A DNA stretch of 64,000 nucleotides from Streptosporangium saharense (GTDB lineage Bacteria; Actinomycetota; Actinomycetes; Streptosporangiales; Streptosporangiaceae). A program made the translations under genes and the position numbers. The notes beneath the pieces are model-generated. The model had not been told where the DNA came from, made no database searches, and saw only the letters and a program-made list of their open reading frames with translations. Positions 26,187 to 37,589 of the stretch are shown piece by piece; position 1 is the first letter of the stretch; every line of letters starts with the position of its first letter. The stretch spans positions 1,404,432 through 1,468,431 of the forward strand of contig NZ_JACHJP010000001.1 of assembly GCF_014203715.1 (NCBI RefSeq), in the 5' to 3' direction.

Positions 26187-26891
26187 GTGACGGAACCCGA
26201 CGAAGCGACCCGCCCTGCCAGGCGAGGCGACCCGATCCGCGTGCTGATCGTCGATGATCACGCGCTGATCCGCCGAAGCCTGGAGATGGCGCTGAGCGCG
26301 GAGACGGACATCGAGGTGGTGGGTGAGGCGAGCGACGGGCAGGAGGCGATCGAGCTCGCCGACCGTCTCACCCCGGACGTCATGCTCATGGACGTCCGCA
26401 TGCCGCGCAGGAGCGGCATCGAGGCCGCCCGTGAGATCAAGGCCTCGGTGCCGAGCACACGGATCATCATGCTCACGGTGAGCGACGAGGAGGAGGACCT
26501 CTTCGACGCGATCAAGGCGGGTGCCACCGGCTACCTGCTGAAGAACGTGCAGCTCGACGAGGTCCCCGAGGCCGTGCGTGGCGTTCACGAAGGTCAGTCG
26601 CTGATCAATCCGGCCATGGCCGCGAAGCTGATCACCGAGTTCGCCAACATGAGCCGCAAGGAGGCGGAGCGGCCCCCCCAGCTCCCGGTCCCGAGGTTGA
26701 CGGACCGTGAGATGGAGGTGCTCCGCCTGGTCGCGAAGGGCATGAACAACCGCGAGATCGCCAAGCAGTTGTTCATCTCGGAGAACACCGTGAAGAACCA
26801 CGTCCGCAACATCCTGGACAAGCTTCAACTCCACTCCAGGATGGAGGCCGTGGTCTACGCGGTCCGCGAGCGGATGCTGGAGATCACCTGA
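26187..26891 (+). CDS. Orphan NarL/FixJ-type response regulator
   Basis: This is a 234-residue regulator. The receiver domain (residues 16-135) has the acidic pair in IVDDHA, the acceptor Asp in VMLMDVRMPRRSG and Lys in YLLKNV. The LuxR-type helix-turn-helix (LTDREMEVLRLVAKGMNNREIAKQLF, then TVKNHVRNILDKL) lies at about 170-228. No kinase gene is adjacent; the conserved place between hpf and secA in actinomycetes argues for a housekeeping role, which is not known. GTG start has GAGGAGG directly upstream. A strong terminator follows. Confidence 0.92.
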   Translation: MTEPDEATRPARRGDPIRVLIVDDHALIRRSLEMALSAETDIEVVGEASDGQEAIELADRLTPDVMLMDVRMPRRSGIEAAREIKASVPSTRIIMLTVSDEEEDLFDAIKAGATGYLLKNVQLDEVPEAVRGVHEGQSLINPAMAAKLITEFANMSRKEAERPPQLPVPRLTDREMEVLRLVAKGMNNREIAKQLFISENTVKNHVRNILDKLQLHSRMEAVVYAVRERMLEIT

Positions 26892-26896
26892 CGGCT

Positions 26897-26926
26897 GGTT
26901 CCGGCGGGCTCGTCCCCGCCGGAACC
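26897..26926 (+). terminator. Rho-independent terminator after the orphan regulator
   Basis: A 12-bp perfect stem (GGTTCCGGCGGG 26897-26908 with CCCGCCGGAACC 26915-26926) and a 6-nt loop are followed by GCCGTTTT. It lies 5 nt after the stop codon and is the best terminator in the window. Confidence 0.8.
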
Positions 26927-26960
26927 GCCGTTTTCGTCTGATTCGCGTATCTGAACGCGG

Positions 26961-28142
26961 TCAGCGCATCAGGGCCTCGAACAGCGGGGCGGCGAGCCGG
27001 GGATCGACGCGGTCGACGCGCACGTCGTCACAGCCGACCCAGCTCGCGGCCTCCCACAGGGCCTCGGCCATCCCCTGCGCGGCTCTGCGCGGGCTCACGC
27101 CGTCCTCGACGCCGACCTGCCGCGCGACCAGGGTTGTCCCCTGGCGGGCCGGGTCGATCCTGCCGATCAGGCGGCCCCCCGCGAGCACCGGCATGGTGAA
27201 GTAGCCGTGGACGCGCTTGTCCTTGGGGACGTAGGCCTCAAGGCGGTGGTTGAAGCCGAAGACCCTGGCGGTGCGGGCGCGGTCCCAGACGAGGGAATCG
27301 AACGGCGAGAGCGGAGCCGTACGGTGGCGTCCCCTCGGCTCGGACTCCAGGGCGGCGGGGTCGGCCCACGCGTTCGCCGAGCGCTCGGGCCAGCCGGGGA
27401 CGTGGACGGGCACGAGCCCGGCCGAGCCGTCCAGGAGGGCCGCGTCGAGCAGCGCCGCCTCGGGGGCCCGCAGGCGCAGGAAGTCGACAAGGTCGGGGCG
27501 GGTCGCGACTCCCAGAGCACGGCCCGCGACGGCGGCCAGGCGGGTGACGCACTCGGCGTCCGAGAGGTCCTCGGCCAGCAGGGGAGCGGGAACCGCCCGC
27601 TCGGCCAGGTCATAGACACGCCGCCAGCCCGTACGGCGGGTGCACACGACCTCACCCACGTTGAGCAGCCACTCGATGGCGATCTTGGTGTCCGAGCGGT
27701 CCCACCAGCCCCCGCCCTTCCTGCTGCCGCCGATGTCGGCGACGGTGACGGGACCGGCCTCGCGGACCTGTTCGAGCACCTTGTCCATGGCCGCCGGGAT
27801 GTCGTCCCCGCGGTGCTTCCAGGAGCGCATGTGCCTCCTGCGGAAGGCGTACAGCGGCCAGTCCTCGATCGGCAGGATGCAGGCGGCGTGGCACCAGTAC
27901 TCGAAGGCGCGGGCGGGCTCGTCCCAGTAGGCCCGCTCGATCTCGGCCCTGCCGACGGCGCCGAGCCGGGCGTAGGCGATCAGCTCGTGGGAGCGGGCCA
28001 GGACGGAGATCGTGTCGAGCTGGACCGCCCCGAGGCGGCGCAGCGTCGCGGCGGCGCCCGCACGCCGGGCGTCGGCCCCCAGGAAGCCCTGGGCACGCAG
28101 GATGATCCGGCGGGCCTCGTCGGGGGACAGGGTGAGCGTCAT
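26961..28142 (-). CDS. YcaQ/AlkZ-family winged-helix DNA glycosylase
   Basis: This 393-residue protein is of the HTH_42 family, whose founding members unhook interstrand DNA cross-links or remove bulky alkylated bases (E. coli YcaQ; AlkZ of Streptomyces azinomycin resistance). The catalytic Gln-x-Asp motif is visible as VQLDTISV (Q41, D43), followed by SHELIAYARLG. Further winged-helix repeats include YWDEPARAFEYWCHAACILP and GGWWDRSDTKIAIEWLLNVGEVVCTRR. ATG 28142 (MTLTLSPDEARR) is preferred to the GTG/ATG 24 nt upstream. Divergent from secA. Which lesion it repairs is unknown. Confidence 0.85.
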   Translation of the reverse strand: MTLTLSPDEARRIILRAQGFLGADARRAGAAATLRRLGAVQLDTISVLARSHELIAYARLGAVGRAEIERAYWDEPARAFEYWCHAACILPIEDWPLYAFRRRHMRSWKHRGDDIPAAMDKVLEQVREAGPVTVADIGGSRKGGGWWDRSDTKIAIEWLLNVGEVVCTRRTGWRRVYDLAERAVPAPLLAEDLSDAECVTRLAAVAGRALGVATRPDLVDFLRLRAPEAALLDAALLDGSAGLVPVHVPGWPERSANAWADPAALESEPRGRHRTAPLSPFDSLVWDRARTARVFGFNHRLEAYVPKDKRVHGYFTMPVLAGGRLIGRIDPARQGTTLVARQVGVEDGVSPRRAAQGMAEALWEAASWVGCDDVRVDRVDPRLAAPLFEALMR

Positions 28143-28479
28143 GGCCGGATGGCGGGGAGGGAACACGTCAGCATGGCCCAGAGGCTAGCGCGCCACACCG
28201 ACGAAAATGCTACGCCGGTGTCATCGAGGGTCTCCCGGCGCCGGGCGCGACGCGCCGTACGGCCTGACTCGTCGTCATACACCTCTGCAAAGCGACATAC
28301 CCTTTAAAGTGAGCACTAGCCTCTATGAAAAGGGTGCTGGGAACTCCGCGGACACGAAGAGCGTCTTTCAGGTGGCTGTGTCGGGTGGTAGAACCGCCTA
28401 CGATGGCAGCGGAGAACCATGACTCGTCCTCATCCGGAGCCATCCGGCCACGGAAGACCTGCGAGGAGCCTTACCTAAA
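28143..28479. promoter_or_regulatory. 337-nt divergent region between the glycosylase gene and secA
   Basis: No gene is seen. A possible secA promoter is TGTGTC (28377-28382), 16 nt, TACGAT (28399-28404), leaving a leader of about 70 nt that includes GAGGAG (28463-28468). An AT-richer block with TTTAAAGT near 28300-28310 and TAGCCT close by could be a second promoter. Nothing clear is seen for the minus-strand gene. Confidence 0.3.
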
Positions 28480-31278
<2,799 letters not shown>

Positions 31279-31288
31279 TCCACCCGCT

Positions 31289-31323
31289 CACAGGGCCCGC
31301 ACGATCACCGTGCGGGCCCTGTG
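31289..31323. terminator. Bidirectional terminator between secA and the Rv3235-family gene
   Basis: A 15-bp perfect stem (CACAGGGCCCGCACG 31289-31303 with CGTGCGGGCCCTGTG 31309-31323) and loop ATCAC lie 10 nt after the secA stop and 13 nt after the convergent gene's stop. Confidence 0.75.
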
Positions 31324-31336
31324 GCGTTCCCGGCTT

Positions 31337-31798
31337 CTACGGTGCCGCCTCGACGTCCGTGCACAGCCAGCGGGCGCCCACGCGTTCGAGCCGCAGCGCC
31401 AGCACCCGTGACCGGTCGCCGCAGTGCACCAGGACGCACATCTCGACCACCCCGTCACGCGGCTGGGAGACGTGGGGGATGCCGACCCGCAGGGGCCGTA
31501 CGCACCGCATGACCTGCCCGCTGCGCGCCAGTTCCGCGCAGGCCCTGCCGGTGAGGTGGGCGGCGACGCTGGAAGGCGCCCTGCGGCCCGCCAGGACCTC
31601 GGCGACGGCCTGGCAGAGGGCTCGCAGCCGCCGCCCCTCGGGGACCGCCGGGGGCGGCCCCGGGCTGCCGGACTCCGCGTGGTCGAGGGCGAGCGCGAGC
31701 GCTCCCTGGACGTACGGCGCGGCTTTTCTGGCGGGGGGCTCGTCGCCGGGGAGCCTGGGGGCGACGACGCGGGGCAGGCGTGAGGGGTGGCGTGGCAT
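31337..31798 (-). CDS. Rv3235-family small protein
   Basis: This is a 153-residue basic protein. An N-terminal Arg/Pro-rich part precedes a domain starting YVQGALALALDHAESG, then LRALCQAVAEVLAGRRAPSSVAAHLTGRACAEL, and a C-terminal segment LVHCGDRSRVLALRLERVGARWLCTDVEAAP. This is the profile of the actinobacterial Rv3235 family, regularly found next to secA; no function is established. The open frame extends another 72 codons upstream, but ATG 31798 has GGAG before it and begins the alignable part. The 212 nt upstream (31799-32010) contain no gene and no clear promoter. Confidence 0.75.
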   Translation of the reverse strand: MPRHPSRLPRVVAPRLPGDEPPARKAAPYVQGALALALDHAESGSPGPPPAVPEGRRLRALCQAVAEVLAGRRAPSSVAAHLTGRACAELARSGQVMRCVRPLRVGIPHVSQPRDGVVEMCVLVHCGDRSRVLALRLERVGARWLCTDVEAAP

Positions 31799-32010
31799 GG
31801 TTGACTCCGGTTTCTCCTCCGGGGGGCTGACACAGCTAGGAGTTTCCGGTCCTGTCGCCGAATACGTGGCACGCCAGCTTTCCCGTGTCCGGTGGTGTTT
31901 CCTCCGGAAAGGGCGTGGAAGATCACCCCAAGCTGGAGTGCCGTACGGCGGAAGCCCGGCGTTTACGGCGTGAACCCACCCTTTGCGGGGACCGGCCGGA
32001 ACACCGCCCC

Positions 32011-33315
32011 TCAAGAAGAGACCGGGGCCTCCTCAGGTTCGCGGCCCGGGGTCGCGAGGTTCAGTTTCCTGATCAGCACGGTGAACAGCAGGTAGTAGAC
32101 GACGAAGTAGACCAGGCCGAAGCCGATGATCAGGCCGAGTTCGTGGGTGTTGGACTTGCCCGCGTTGAGGAGCATGTCGATGCCGCCCCCGGAGAAGGTG
32201 AACCCCAGTCTGGCCCCGAACTCGGCCATCAGGGCCATCGAGATCCCGGTGAGCAGCGCGTGCACCGCGAACAGCATGGGCGCCACGAAGACGAAGGCGA
32301 ACTCCAGGGGTTCGGTGATGCCGGTGACGAACGAGGTGAGACCGGCCGAGAGCATGATGCCGCCCACGACGCCCCGTTTCTCCTTGGGGGCCGCCCGCCA
32401 CATCGCGATGGCCGCGCCGAGCAGGCCGAACATCATGACCGGGAAGAAGCCCGTCATGAAGATCCCGGCCCCCTGCTCGCCCGCGAAGTAGCAGTTCAGG
32501 TCGCCGGTGGCGTTCTTGGTCGCCCCCTGGACCCCGGCGTGGCACTCGGGCAGGGTGAACCAGACGATCGTGTTCAGGAAGTGGTGCAGGCCGATCGGGA
32601 TGAGCAGCCGGTTGGCCACGCCGTAGATCCCGGCGCCCGCGGTGCCGTGGGCGGCCAGCCAGTCGCCGACATCCGCGAGCCAGTCGCCGACCGGCCGCCA
32701 GAGCAGGCCGAGGACCACGCCGATGACCATCGCGGAGACGGCCGTGATGATCGGGACGAACCTGCGGCCGCCGAAGAAGGCGAGCCAGGCGGGCAGCTTG
32801 ATCCGGTAGTACCGCTCCCAGAGCAGGGCGGCGACGATGCCGATGATGATGCCGCCCAGGACGCCGGTGGGGTTCTGGACGCCGAGGTTGAGCGCGGGAA
32901 CCGGTTGCCCGTCGGGGCCGACGACGGTCAGCGCGACCTTCTTGTAGACCTGGGAGGCCGGGGCCGAGGTGAAGAACAGCGTCCTGGTGACCCGGTCGAA
33001 GACGAGATAGCCGACGAGGGCCGCGAGCGCGGTCGAGCCGTCGGCCTTGCGGGCGAACCCGATGGCCACGCCGATCGCGAACAGCAGCGGCAGGTTGTCG
33101 AACAGCGCGCCACCGGCCGCCGCGAAGACGCCCGCGACCTGGTCGAGGAAGGCGTTGTCCGTCCGCCCGAGCATGTCGTCCTGGCCGAACCTGAACAGCA
33201 GGCCCGCGGCGGGCAGCACCGCGATGGGCATCATGAGTGAGCGCCCGACGCGCTGCAGGATCGCCAGAGCCGACGCCCACCCCGAAGGGCCGCGCTCCAC
33301 GGCCGCCGTGCCCAT
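32011..33315 (-). CDS. PTS EIIC permease, N-acetylglucosamine/glucose family (copy 1)
   Basis: This is a 434-residue integral membrane sugar transporter. Typical glucose-superfamily EIIC segments are LQRVGRSLMMPIAVLPAAGLL at the N-terminus, FDNLPLLFAIGVAIGFA, a GAGIYGVANRLLIPIGLHHFLN re-entrant region with the sugar-contact His-His, and TGITEPLEFAFVFVAP with the conserved Glu. It has no attached EIIB or EIIA domain; a separate EIIB gene lies at 36750. Paired with a second EIIC (33387) and DasR, it is most likely a GlcNAc transporter (NagE type). A dre-like site lies 35-50 nt upstream. Confidence 0.9.
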   Translation of the reverse strand: MGTAAVERGPSGWASALAILQRVGRSLMMPIAVLPAAGLLFRFGQDDMLGRTDNAFLDQVAGVFAAAGGALFDNLPLLFAIGVAIGFARKADGSTALAALVGYLVFDRVTRTLFFTSAPASQVYKKVALTVVGPDGQPVPALNLGVQNPTGVLGGIIIGIVAALLWERYYRIKLPAWLAFFGGRRFVPIITAVSAMVIGVVLGLLWRPVGDWLADVGDWLAAHGTAGAGIYGVANRLLIPIGLHHFLNTIVWFTLPECHAGVQGATKNATGDLNCYFAGEQGAGIFMTGFFPVMMFGLLGAAIAMWRAAPKEKRGVVGGIMLSAGLTSFVTGITEPLEFAFVFVAPMLFAVHALLTGISMALMAEFGARLGFTFSGGGIDMLLNAGKSNTHELGLIIGFGLVYFVVYYLLFTVLIRKLNLATPGREPEEAPVSS

Positions 33316-33349
33316 CCCAGGTCCCCCTGCCTGTCGACGGAGGGGGATG

Positions 33350-33365
33350 TCTGGTATCTACCACC
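33350..33365. promoter_or_regulatory. dre-like DasR site upstream of EIIC copy 1
   Basis: TCTGGTATCTACCACC matches 11 of 16 positions of the DasR responsive element ACTGGTCTAGACCACT, including both CTGGT and ACCAC half-sites. It lies in the 71-nt gap between the two permease genes, so copy 1 may have its own DasR-controlled promoter. Confidence 0.55.
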
Positions 33366-33386
33366 GGGCGCGGCGGCTACACGGCC

Positions 33387-34724
33387 TCAGCCCTTCTCAG
33401 GCTCCCGTTCGGCGGGTACGGCGGACTCGACGTCGGCCTCCGGCTCCCTGCCCGGCGTCATGATGTTGAGTTTCCTGATCAGGAAGCTGAACACGACGTA
33501 GTAGATCACCGCGTAGATCAGGCCCATCACGATGATGACCGGGATGCCCTCGGCGTTGGGGGCGGTGCCGTACAGGATGAGGTCGATCAGGCCGGAGGAG
33601 AAGCTGAAGGCGAGCTTGGCGCCCAGGGCCGAGGCGATGGCCAGGGAGATGCCGGTCAGCACGATGTGGACCACGAACAGGACCGGGGCCACGAAGACGA
33701 AGGCGAACTCGATCGGCTCGGTGATCCCGGTCAGGAACGCGGTGAGGGCCGCGGAGATCATGATCGAGCCGACGGCGGTACGGCGGTGCGGCGGGGCGGC
33801 CCGCCAGATGGCCAGGGCCGCGGCGGGCAGGCCGAACATCAGCACCGGATACAGGCCCGCCTCGAAGCCGCCGAAGCCGGGGGCGCCGTTGTTGAAGCAG
33901 ATCAGGTCACCGGCGAGTTGCTTGCCGTCCACCACGCAGTTGGGGACCTGCGTCCAGACCACGTTGTTGACGATGTGGTGCAGTCCGAGCGGTAGCAGGG
34001 CCCGGTTGAACATGCCGTAGATCCCGGCGCCCGCGACGCTGTGGGCGGCGAGCCAGTTGCCGAACATGCTCATCAGGTTGCCGACGACCGGCCAGACGAA
34101 GCCGAACAGGACGCCGAGGACCAGCCCGGCGAAGGCGGTGATGATCGGCACCAGGCGGCGGCCGCTGAAGAAGGCGAGCCAGGTCGGCAGCTTGGTCCGG
34201 TAGAAGCGCTGCCACAGCGTCGCCGAGACCAGGCCCATCACGATGCCGCCGAGCACCCGGGTCGGGTTCTGCGCCCCGAGGTTGAGCACCACGTCGGGCA
34301 CGCCGGGATGGGCCGGGTTGAAGAGCTCCTTGGAGATCGTCGCCTTCAGGTCGGGGTCGAACAGGTCGAAGAACATGGTCATGCTGACCGCGTGGAAGAC
34401 GAGGTAGCCGACGAGCGCCGCGAGCGCGGTGGAGCCGTCGGCCTTGCGGGCGAACCCGATGGCCACGCCGACGGCGAACAGCAGCGGCAGGTTGTCGAAG
34501 AGGGTCTGGCCCGCGGTGCCGAGCACGTGGGCGATGTCGTCGAGCAGGACGTTGTCCGTGCGGCCGATGAGGTCGTCGTATCCGAGCCGCTGCAGCAGTC
34601 CCGCGGCGGGCAGGATCGCGATCGGCAGCATGAGAGATCGTCCGAGGCGTTGGAGCACGCCCATCACGGCGGACCCGGCCGAGGGCGGGGCGGGAAGTCC
34701 CGCGTCCGCTGAGGGGGAACTCAT
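33387..34724 (-). CDS. PTS EIIC permease, N-acetylglucosamine/glucose family (copy 2)
   Basis: This is a 445-residue paralogue of the neighbouring permease, with the same landmarks (LQRLGRSLMLPIAILPAAGLL, FDNLPLLFAVGVAIGFA, GAGIYGMFNRALLPLGLHHIVN, TGITEPIEFAFVFVAP). It too lacks EIIB. ATG 34724 has GGAGGAAAG 4-10 nt upstream, so the 57 extra upstream codons of the open frame are not part of it. It follows dasR by 37 nt and is probably in its operon. Two permeases for one EIIB suggests different affinity or substrate (GlcNAc versus glucose or another amino sugar); this is inference. Confidence 0.9.
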   Translation of the reverse strand: MSSPSADAGLPAPPSAGSAVMGVLQRLGRSLMLPIAILPAAGLLQRLGYDDLIGRTDNVLLDDIAHVLGTAGQTLFDNLPLLFAVGVAIGFARKADGSTALAALVGYLVFHAVSMTMFFDLFDPDLKATISKELFNPAHPGVPDVVLNLGAQNPTRVLGGIVMGLVSATLWQRFYRTKLPTWLAFFSGRRLVPIITAFAGLVLGVLFGFVWPVVGNLMSMFGNWLAAHSVAGAGIYGMFNRALLPLGLHHIVNNVVWTQVPNCVVDGKQLAGDLICFNNGAPGFGGFEAGLYPVLMFGLPAAALAIWRAAPPHRRTAVGSIMISAALTAFLTGITEPIEFAFVFVAPVLFVVHIVLTGISLAIASALGAKLAFSFSSGLIDLILYGTAPNAEGIPVIIVMGLIYAVIYYVVFSFLIRKLNIMTPGREPEADVESAVPAEREPEKG

Positions 34725-34761
34725 CGGACTTTCCTCCAGGGGGGTGGGGATCGCGAGGAGG

Positions 34762-35502
34762 TCAGGTACGGCGTGCCGGGGTCTCCAGGACCGTGCGGAG
34801 CTGGTAGCGGTCGGCGCGGTAGGTGGAGACCCCGAGCTCCGCGCAGACGTTCCCGGCGAAGGAACGCCGCTGGAGCAGCAGCACGGCGCCACCACGTGGC
34901 AGTTTCAGCAGGTCGGCGTCCCCGGGATCGGCGATTCCGCCGTCGATGGTCAGCTCACCCGCGTCGAGGATCAGACCGTACCGGCTTTCGAGCAGGGCGT
35001 ACAGGGACCGGCCCGTCAGGTCGTGGGTGTCGAGGTCGGGGGCGAGGGAGACCGGGATGTGGGCCCGCTCGATGCACATGGGCTCGTCGGCCGCGGTGCG
35101 CAGCCGCTCGATGAAGTGGACCTCGTCCCCCGGCTGGATGCCGAGCTCCCTGGCCAGATGGGCGCTTGCCCTGACGATCCTGCGGTCGAGGTCGCGGGAA
35201 CCCGGTTCCATGCCACGGGCGCGCATCTCGTCGCTGAAGGAGGTCAGCCTGAGGGCCATCTCTATCTTGGGGCGGGCGACGAAGGTTCCCTTGCCCGCGA
35301 CGCGCTGCAGCCTGCCCTCGGAGACCAGGTGGTCGACCGCCTGCCGTACGGTCATGCGGGACAGCTCGAAGCGCTGGCAGAGCTCGCGTTCGGACGGGAT
35401 CGCCGCGCCGATCGGCAGCTCGTTGTTCTCGATCAGGTCGAGCAGGATCTCGCGAAGCTGGAAGTACTTGGGGACAGGGCTGTCCGGATCAATCTGGGCC
35501 AC
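34762..35502 (-). CDS. dasR: GntR/UTRA-family regulator, DasR-type
   Basis: This is a 246-residue repressor of the HutC subfamily. The N-terminal GntR winged helix (PKYFQLREILLDLIENNELPIG, ERELCQRFELSRMTVRQAVDHLVSEG) is followed by the UTRA ligand domain (RSLYALLESRYGLILDAGE, LLKLPRGGAVLLLQRRSF). In Streptomyces DasR binds dre palindromes and is released by GlcN-6-P, controlling GlcNAc uptake, chitin use and development. Identity here rests on sequence type, the PTS genes on both sides and three dre-like sites. GTG start has GGGGAGG 6 nt upstream. A TACACT -10 (35528-35533) with the -35 region inside the dre block implies autoregulation. Confidence 0.9.
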   Translation of the reverse strand: MAQIDPDSPVPKYFQLREILLDLIENNELPIGAAIPSERELCQRFELSRMTVRQAVDHLVSEGRLQRVAGKGTFVARPKIEMALRLTSFSDEMRARGMEPGSRDLDRRIVRASAHLARELGIQPGDEVHFIERLRTAADEPMCIERAHIPVSLAPDLDTHDLTGRSLYALLESRYGLILDAGELTIDGGIADPGDADLLKLPRGGAVLLLQRRSFAGNVCAELGVSTYRADRYQLRTVLETPARRT

Positions 35503-35550
35503 GGGATCCTCCCCTCTCGATCTGAGAAGTGTAGATAAGTTATGGTTCGT

Positions 35551-35576
35551 ACTGGTCTAGTCCGGACTAGACCACA
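35551..35576. promoter_or_regulatory. Double dre operator between dasR and the deaminase gene
   Basis: ACTGGTCTAGTCCGGA (35551-35566) and TCCGGACTAGACCACA (35561-35576) overlap in a 20-bp perfect palindrome GGTCTAGTCCGGACTAGACC. Each half matches the dre ends ACTGGTCTAG and CTAGACCAC; the centre TCCGGA separates them. It covers the -35 region of dasR and lies about 90-110 nt before the deaminase start. Confidence 0.75.
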
Positions 35577-35662
35577 GGCTGGAAAAGGGTGTCAATGTGC
35601 GGACAGGCGACGGATCAATAACGGCCCGGTCTCCGTCCGTCCGACCGAAGGATGAGCGCGAG

Positions 35663-36697
35663 ATGACGACCAAGATGCGCAGCGAGATCGCTGAGCAGCC
35701 CGCCGCGTTGCGAGCCACGCTGGACGCCCTCCTCCCCAGGGTCGGGGAGGTGGAACGGCTCGCGGGGCAGACTCGCCAGCTGCTGTTCATCGCCCGAGGT
35801 ACCTCCGACAATGCCGCAGTCTACGGCCGCTACCTCGCTGAGGCGCACGCGGGCCGTCTGTCGACCCTGGCCGCGCCGTCGATCGCCACCACCTACCGGC
35901 GCAAGCTCGACCTGGACGGGGTGCTCGCGGTCGCGCTCTCCCAGTCCGGCAGGACCGAGGAGATCGTCGAGACCCTGGCCTGGGCCAAGGACTGCGGCGC
36001 CAGCACCGTGGCCATCACCAACGGCGGCGAGCAGAGCCCCCTCGCCCAGGCCGCCGACCTGGCCCTGTGCACGCTCGCCGGTGAGGAGAAGGCAGTCCCG
36101 GCGACCAAGACCTACACCACCCAGCTCGCCGCCCTGGCCGTGCTCGGCCTCGGTCTCGGCGCCGACGTCAACGCCGACGACCTGCAGCGGGTCCCGGACG
36201 CCGTGGAGAAGCTGATCTCCGACCCCGGTGACCTGGAGGCGGTCGTCGAGGGCCTGGCCGACAAGCCCGGCGTCGTGGTCTCCGGGCGTGGCCTGGCCTT
36301 CTCGACCGCCCTTGAGCTGGCCCTGAAGCTCAAGGAGGCGTGCTACCTGCACGCCATGGGCCTGTCGTACGCCGACCTGCTGCACGGCCCGATCGCCGTG
36401 GTGGACGAGGACACCCCCGCCATCCTGGTCGCCGCGGGCGAGGGCCCCACCCTGGCCGGGACCGTCGCGCTCGCCGAGCGGGTCACCGGGGCGGGCGCCT
36501 CGGCCTTCACCGTGGGTGGCGGCACCGCCCTCGCCGCCGCCGGGACCGCCGCGCTCAACGGCCCCGACCTGCCCGAGTGGGTCTCCCCGCTCGGCCTCAT
36601 CGTCCCCGGCCAGCTGCTGACCGAGGCCCTGGCCCGCAGGCTCGGCATCGACCCCGACGCCCCGAGAGGTCTCAACAAGGTGACCCAGACGGACTGA
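35663..36697 (+). CDS. SIS-domain sugar-phosphate isomerase/deaminase, probable GlcN-6-P deaminase (NagB-II type)
   Basis: This is a 344-residue protein with two SIS domains homologous to the isomerase half of GlmS. The first has LLFIARGTSDNAAVYGRYLAE and VALSQSGRTEEIVETL; the second has VVVSGRGLAFSTALELALKLKEACYLHAMGLSYADLLHGP, which includes the Glu and His used for ring opening and isomerisation. The glutaminase domain of GlmS is absent, so the expected reaction is GlcN-6-P to Fru-6-P plus ammonia. ATG 35663 has GAAGGA upstream. Located directly across the double dre site from dasR. An AgaS-type function is the main alternative. Confidence 0.82.
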   Translation: MTTKMRSEIAEQPAALRATLDALLPRVGEVERLAGQTRQLLFIARGTSDNAAVYGRYLAEAHAGRLSTLAAPSIATTYRRKLDLDGVLAVALSQSGRTEEIVETLAWAKDCGASTVAITNGGEQSPLAQAADLALCTLAGEEKAVPATKTYTTQLAALAVLGLGLGADVNADDLQRVPDAVEKLISDPGDLEAVVEGLADKPGVVVSGRGLAFSTALELALKLKEACYLHAMGLSYADLLHGPIAVVDEDTPAILVAAGEGPTLAGTVALAERVTGAGASAFTVGGGTALAAAGTAALNGPDLPEWVSPLGLIVPGQLLTEALARRLGIDPDAPRGLNKVTQTD

Positions 36698-36749
36698 TCG
36701 TCTCGTGTCGTTTAGCCTGGTCAGAGACCGATGACGACTGGAGGACGAC

Positions 36750-36986
36750 ATGGCGGCTGACGCCGACGCGATCATCGCGGGACTCGGTGGCGCGGAGAAC
36801 ATCATCGAGATCGAGCCGTGCATCACCCGCCTACGCACCGAGGTGCGTGACGCCGCCAAGGTCGACCAGGCGGCTCTCCGGGCGGCGGGCGCGCACGGCG
36901 TGATGGCCGCGGGCAACATCGTCCAGGTGGTGGTCGGCCCGGAGGCGGACACCATCGCCAGCGACATCGAGGACATCATCGGCTAA
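36750..36986 (+). CDS. PTS EIIB component (glucose/GlcNAc family)
   Basis: This small 78-residue cytosolic protein has the EIIB signature: the phosphorylated Cys is in EIEPCITRLRTEVRD, and the following helix and strand are LRAAGAHGVMAAGNIVQVVVGPEAD. It passes phosphate from EIIA to the sugar during transport by an EIIC. It corresponds to the free-standing NagF of Streptomyces. GGAGG lies 5 nt before ATG. A TAGCCT -10-like box at 36713-36718 and an off-spaced palindrome GGTC-AGA-GACC at 36719-36729, one base longer than a dre core, lie just upstream. Confidence 0.92.
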   Translation: MAADADAIIAGLGGAENIIEIEPCITRLRTEVRDAAKVDQAALRAAGAHGVMAAGNIVQVVVGPEADTIASDIEDIIG

Positions 36987-37050
36987 GAGACGCCGGGCTC
37001 CCCCCTCTCCGTCCACCGGTGAGGGGGACGGCGGGGGACGCTGAGGGGGT

Positions 37051-37500
37051 GTGATGACCACCGTGCTTGCCCCGGTCGCGGGAGCGGCTCTCGCTCTGCG
37101 GGCCGTACCCGACCCGGTGTTCTCCCAGGGCCTCGTCGGGCCTGGGCTGGCGATCGAACCGGTGAGGGAGCCCGGCAGGGCCGTCGCTCCCATCGCCGGT
37201 ACGATCGTGAAGCTCCACCCGCACGCCTTCGTCGTCGTCGGCGACGACGGCAGAGGGGTCCTGGTCCATCTGGGCATCGACACCGTCCAGCTCAGAGGTG
37301 AGGGGTTCGAGGTGCTGGCGTCGGAGGGGGACAGGGTGGAGGCGGGGCAGCCCGTCGTCGCCTGGAATCCCGCTGAGGTCGAGGCGGGCGGGCGCTGTCC
37401 CGTCTGCCCCGTCGTGGCGCTCGACGCCGTCGCGGAGGCCGTGACCAGGATCGCCGACGGTCCGGTGGACACGGGAGACGAGCTCTTCGTGTGGACGTGA
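37051..37500 (+). CDS. crr: PTS EIIA component (glucose family, Crr)
   Basis: This 149-residue cytosolic phosphocarrier takes phosphate from HPr. The active-site His is in VLVHLGIDTVQL, with the second His in KLHPHAFVVVGDDG. The framework LAPVAG ... VAPIAGTIVKL and EGDRVEAGQPVVAWNP is standard for EIIA-Glc. GTG 37051 is followed directly by ATG 37054; GAGGGGGT precedes them. One EIIA is expected to serve both permeases here through the single EIIB. Confidence 0.93.
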   Translation: MMTTVLAPVAGAALALRAVPDPVFSQGLVGPGLAIEPVREPGRAVAPIAGTIVKLHPHAFVVVGDDGRGVLVHLGIDTVQLRGEGFEVLASEGDRVEAGQPVVAWNPAEVEAGGRCPVCPVVALDAVAEAVTRIADGPVDTGDELFVWT

Positions 37501-37589
37501 GCCGGTGGGTGCCCCTCCCCGGGGTGTGAGCCCTTCGCGCGGCAACGGGGCCCGCGAAGACCACGACGATCTTCTAGGCGGGGACGACC

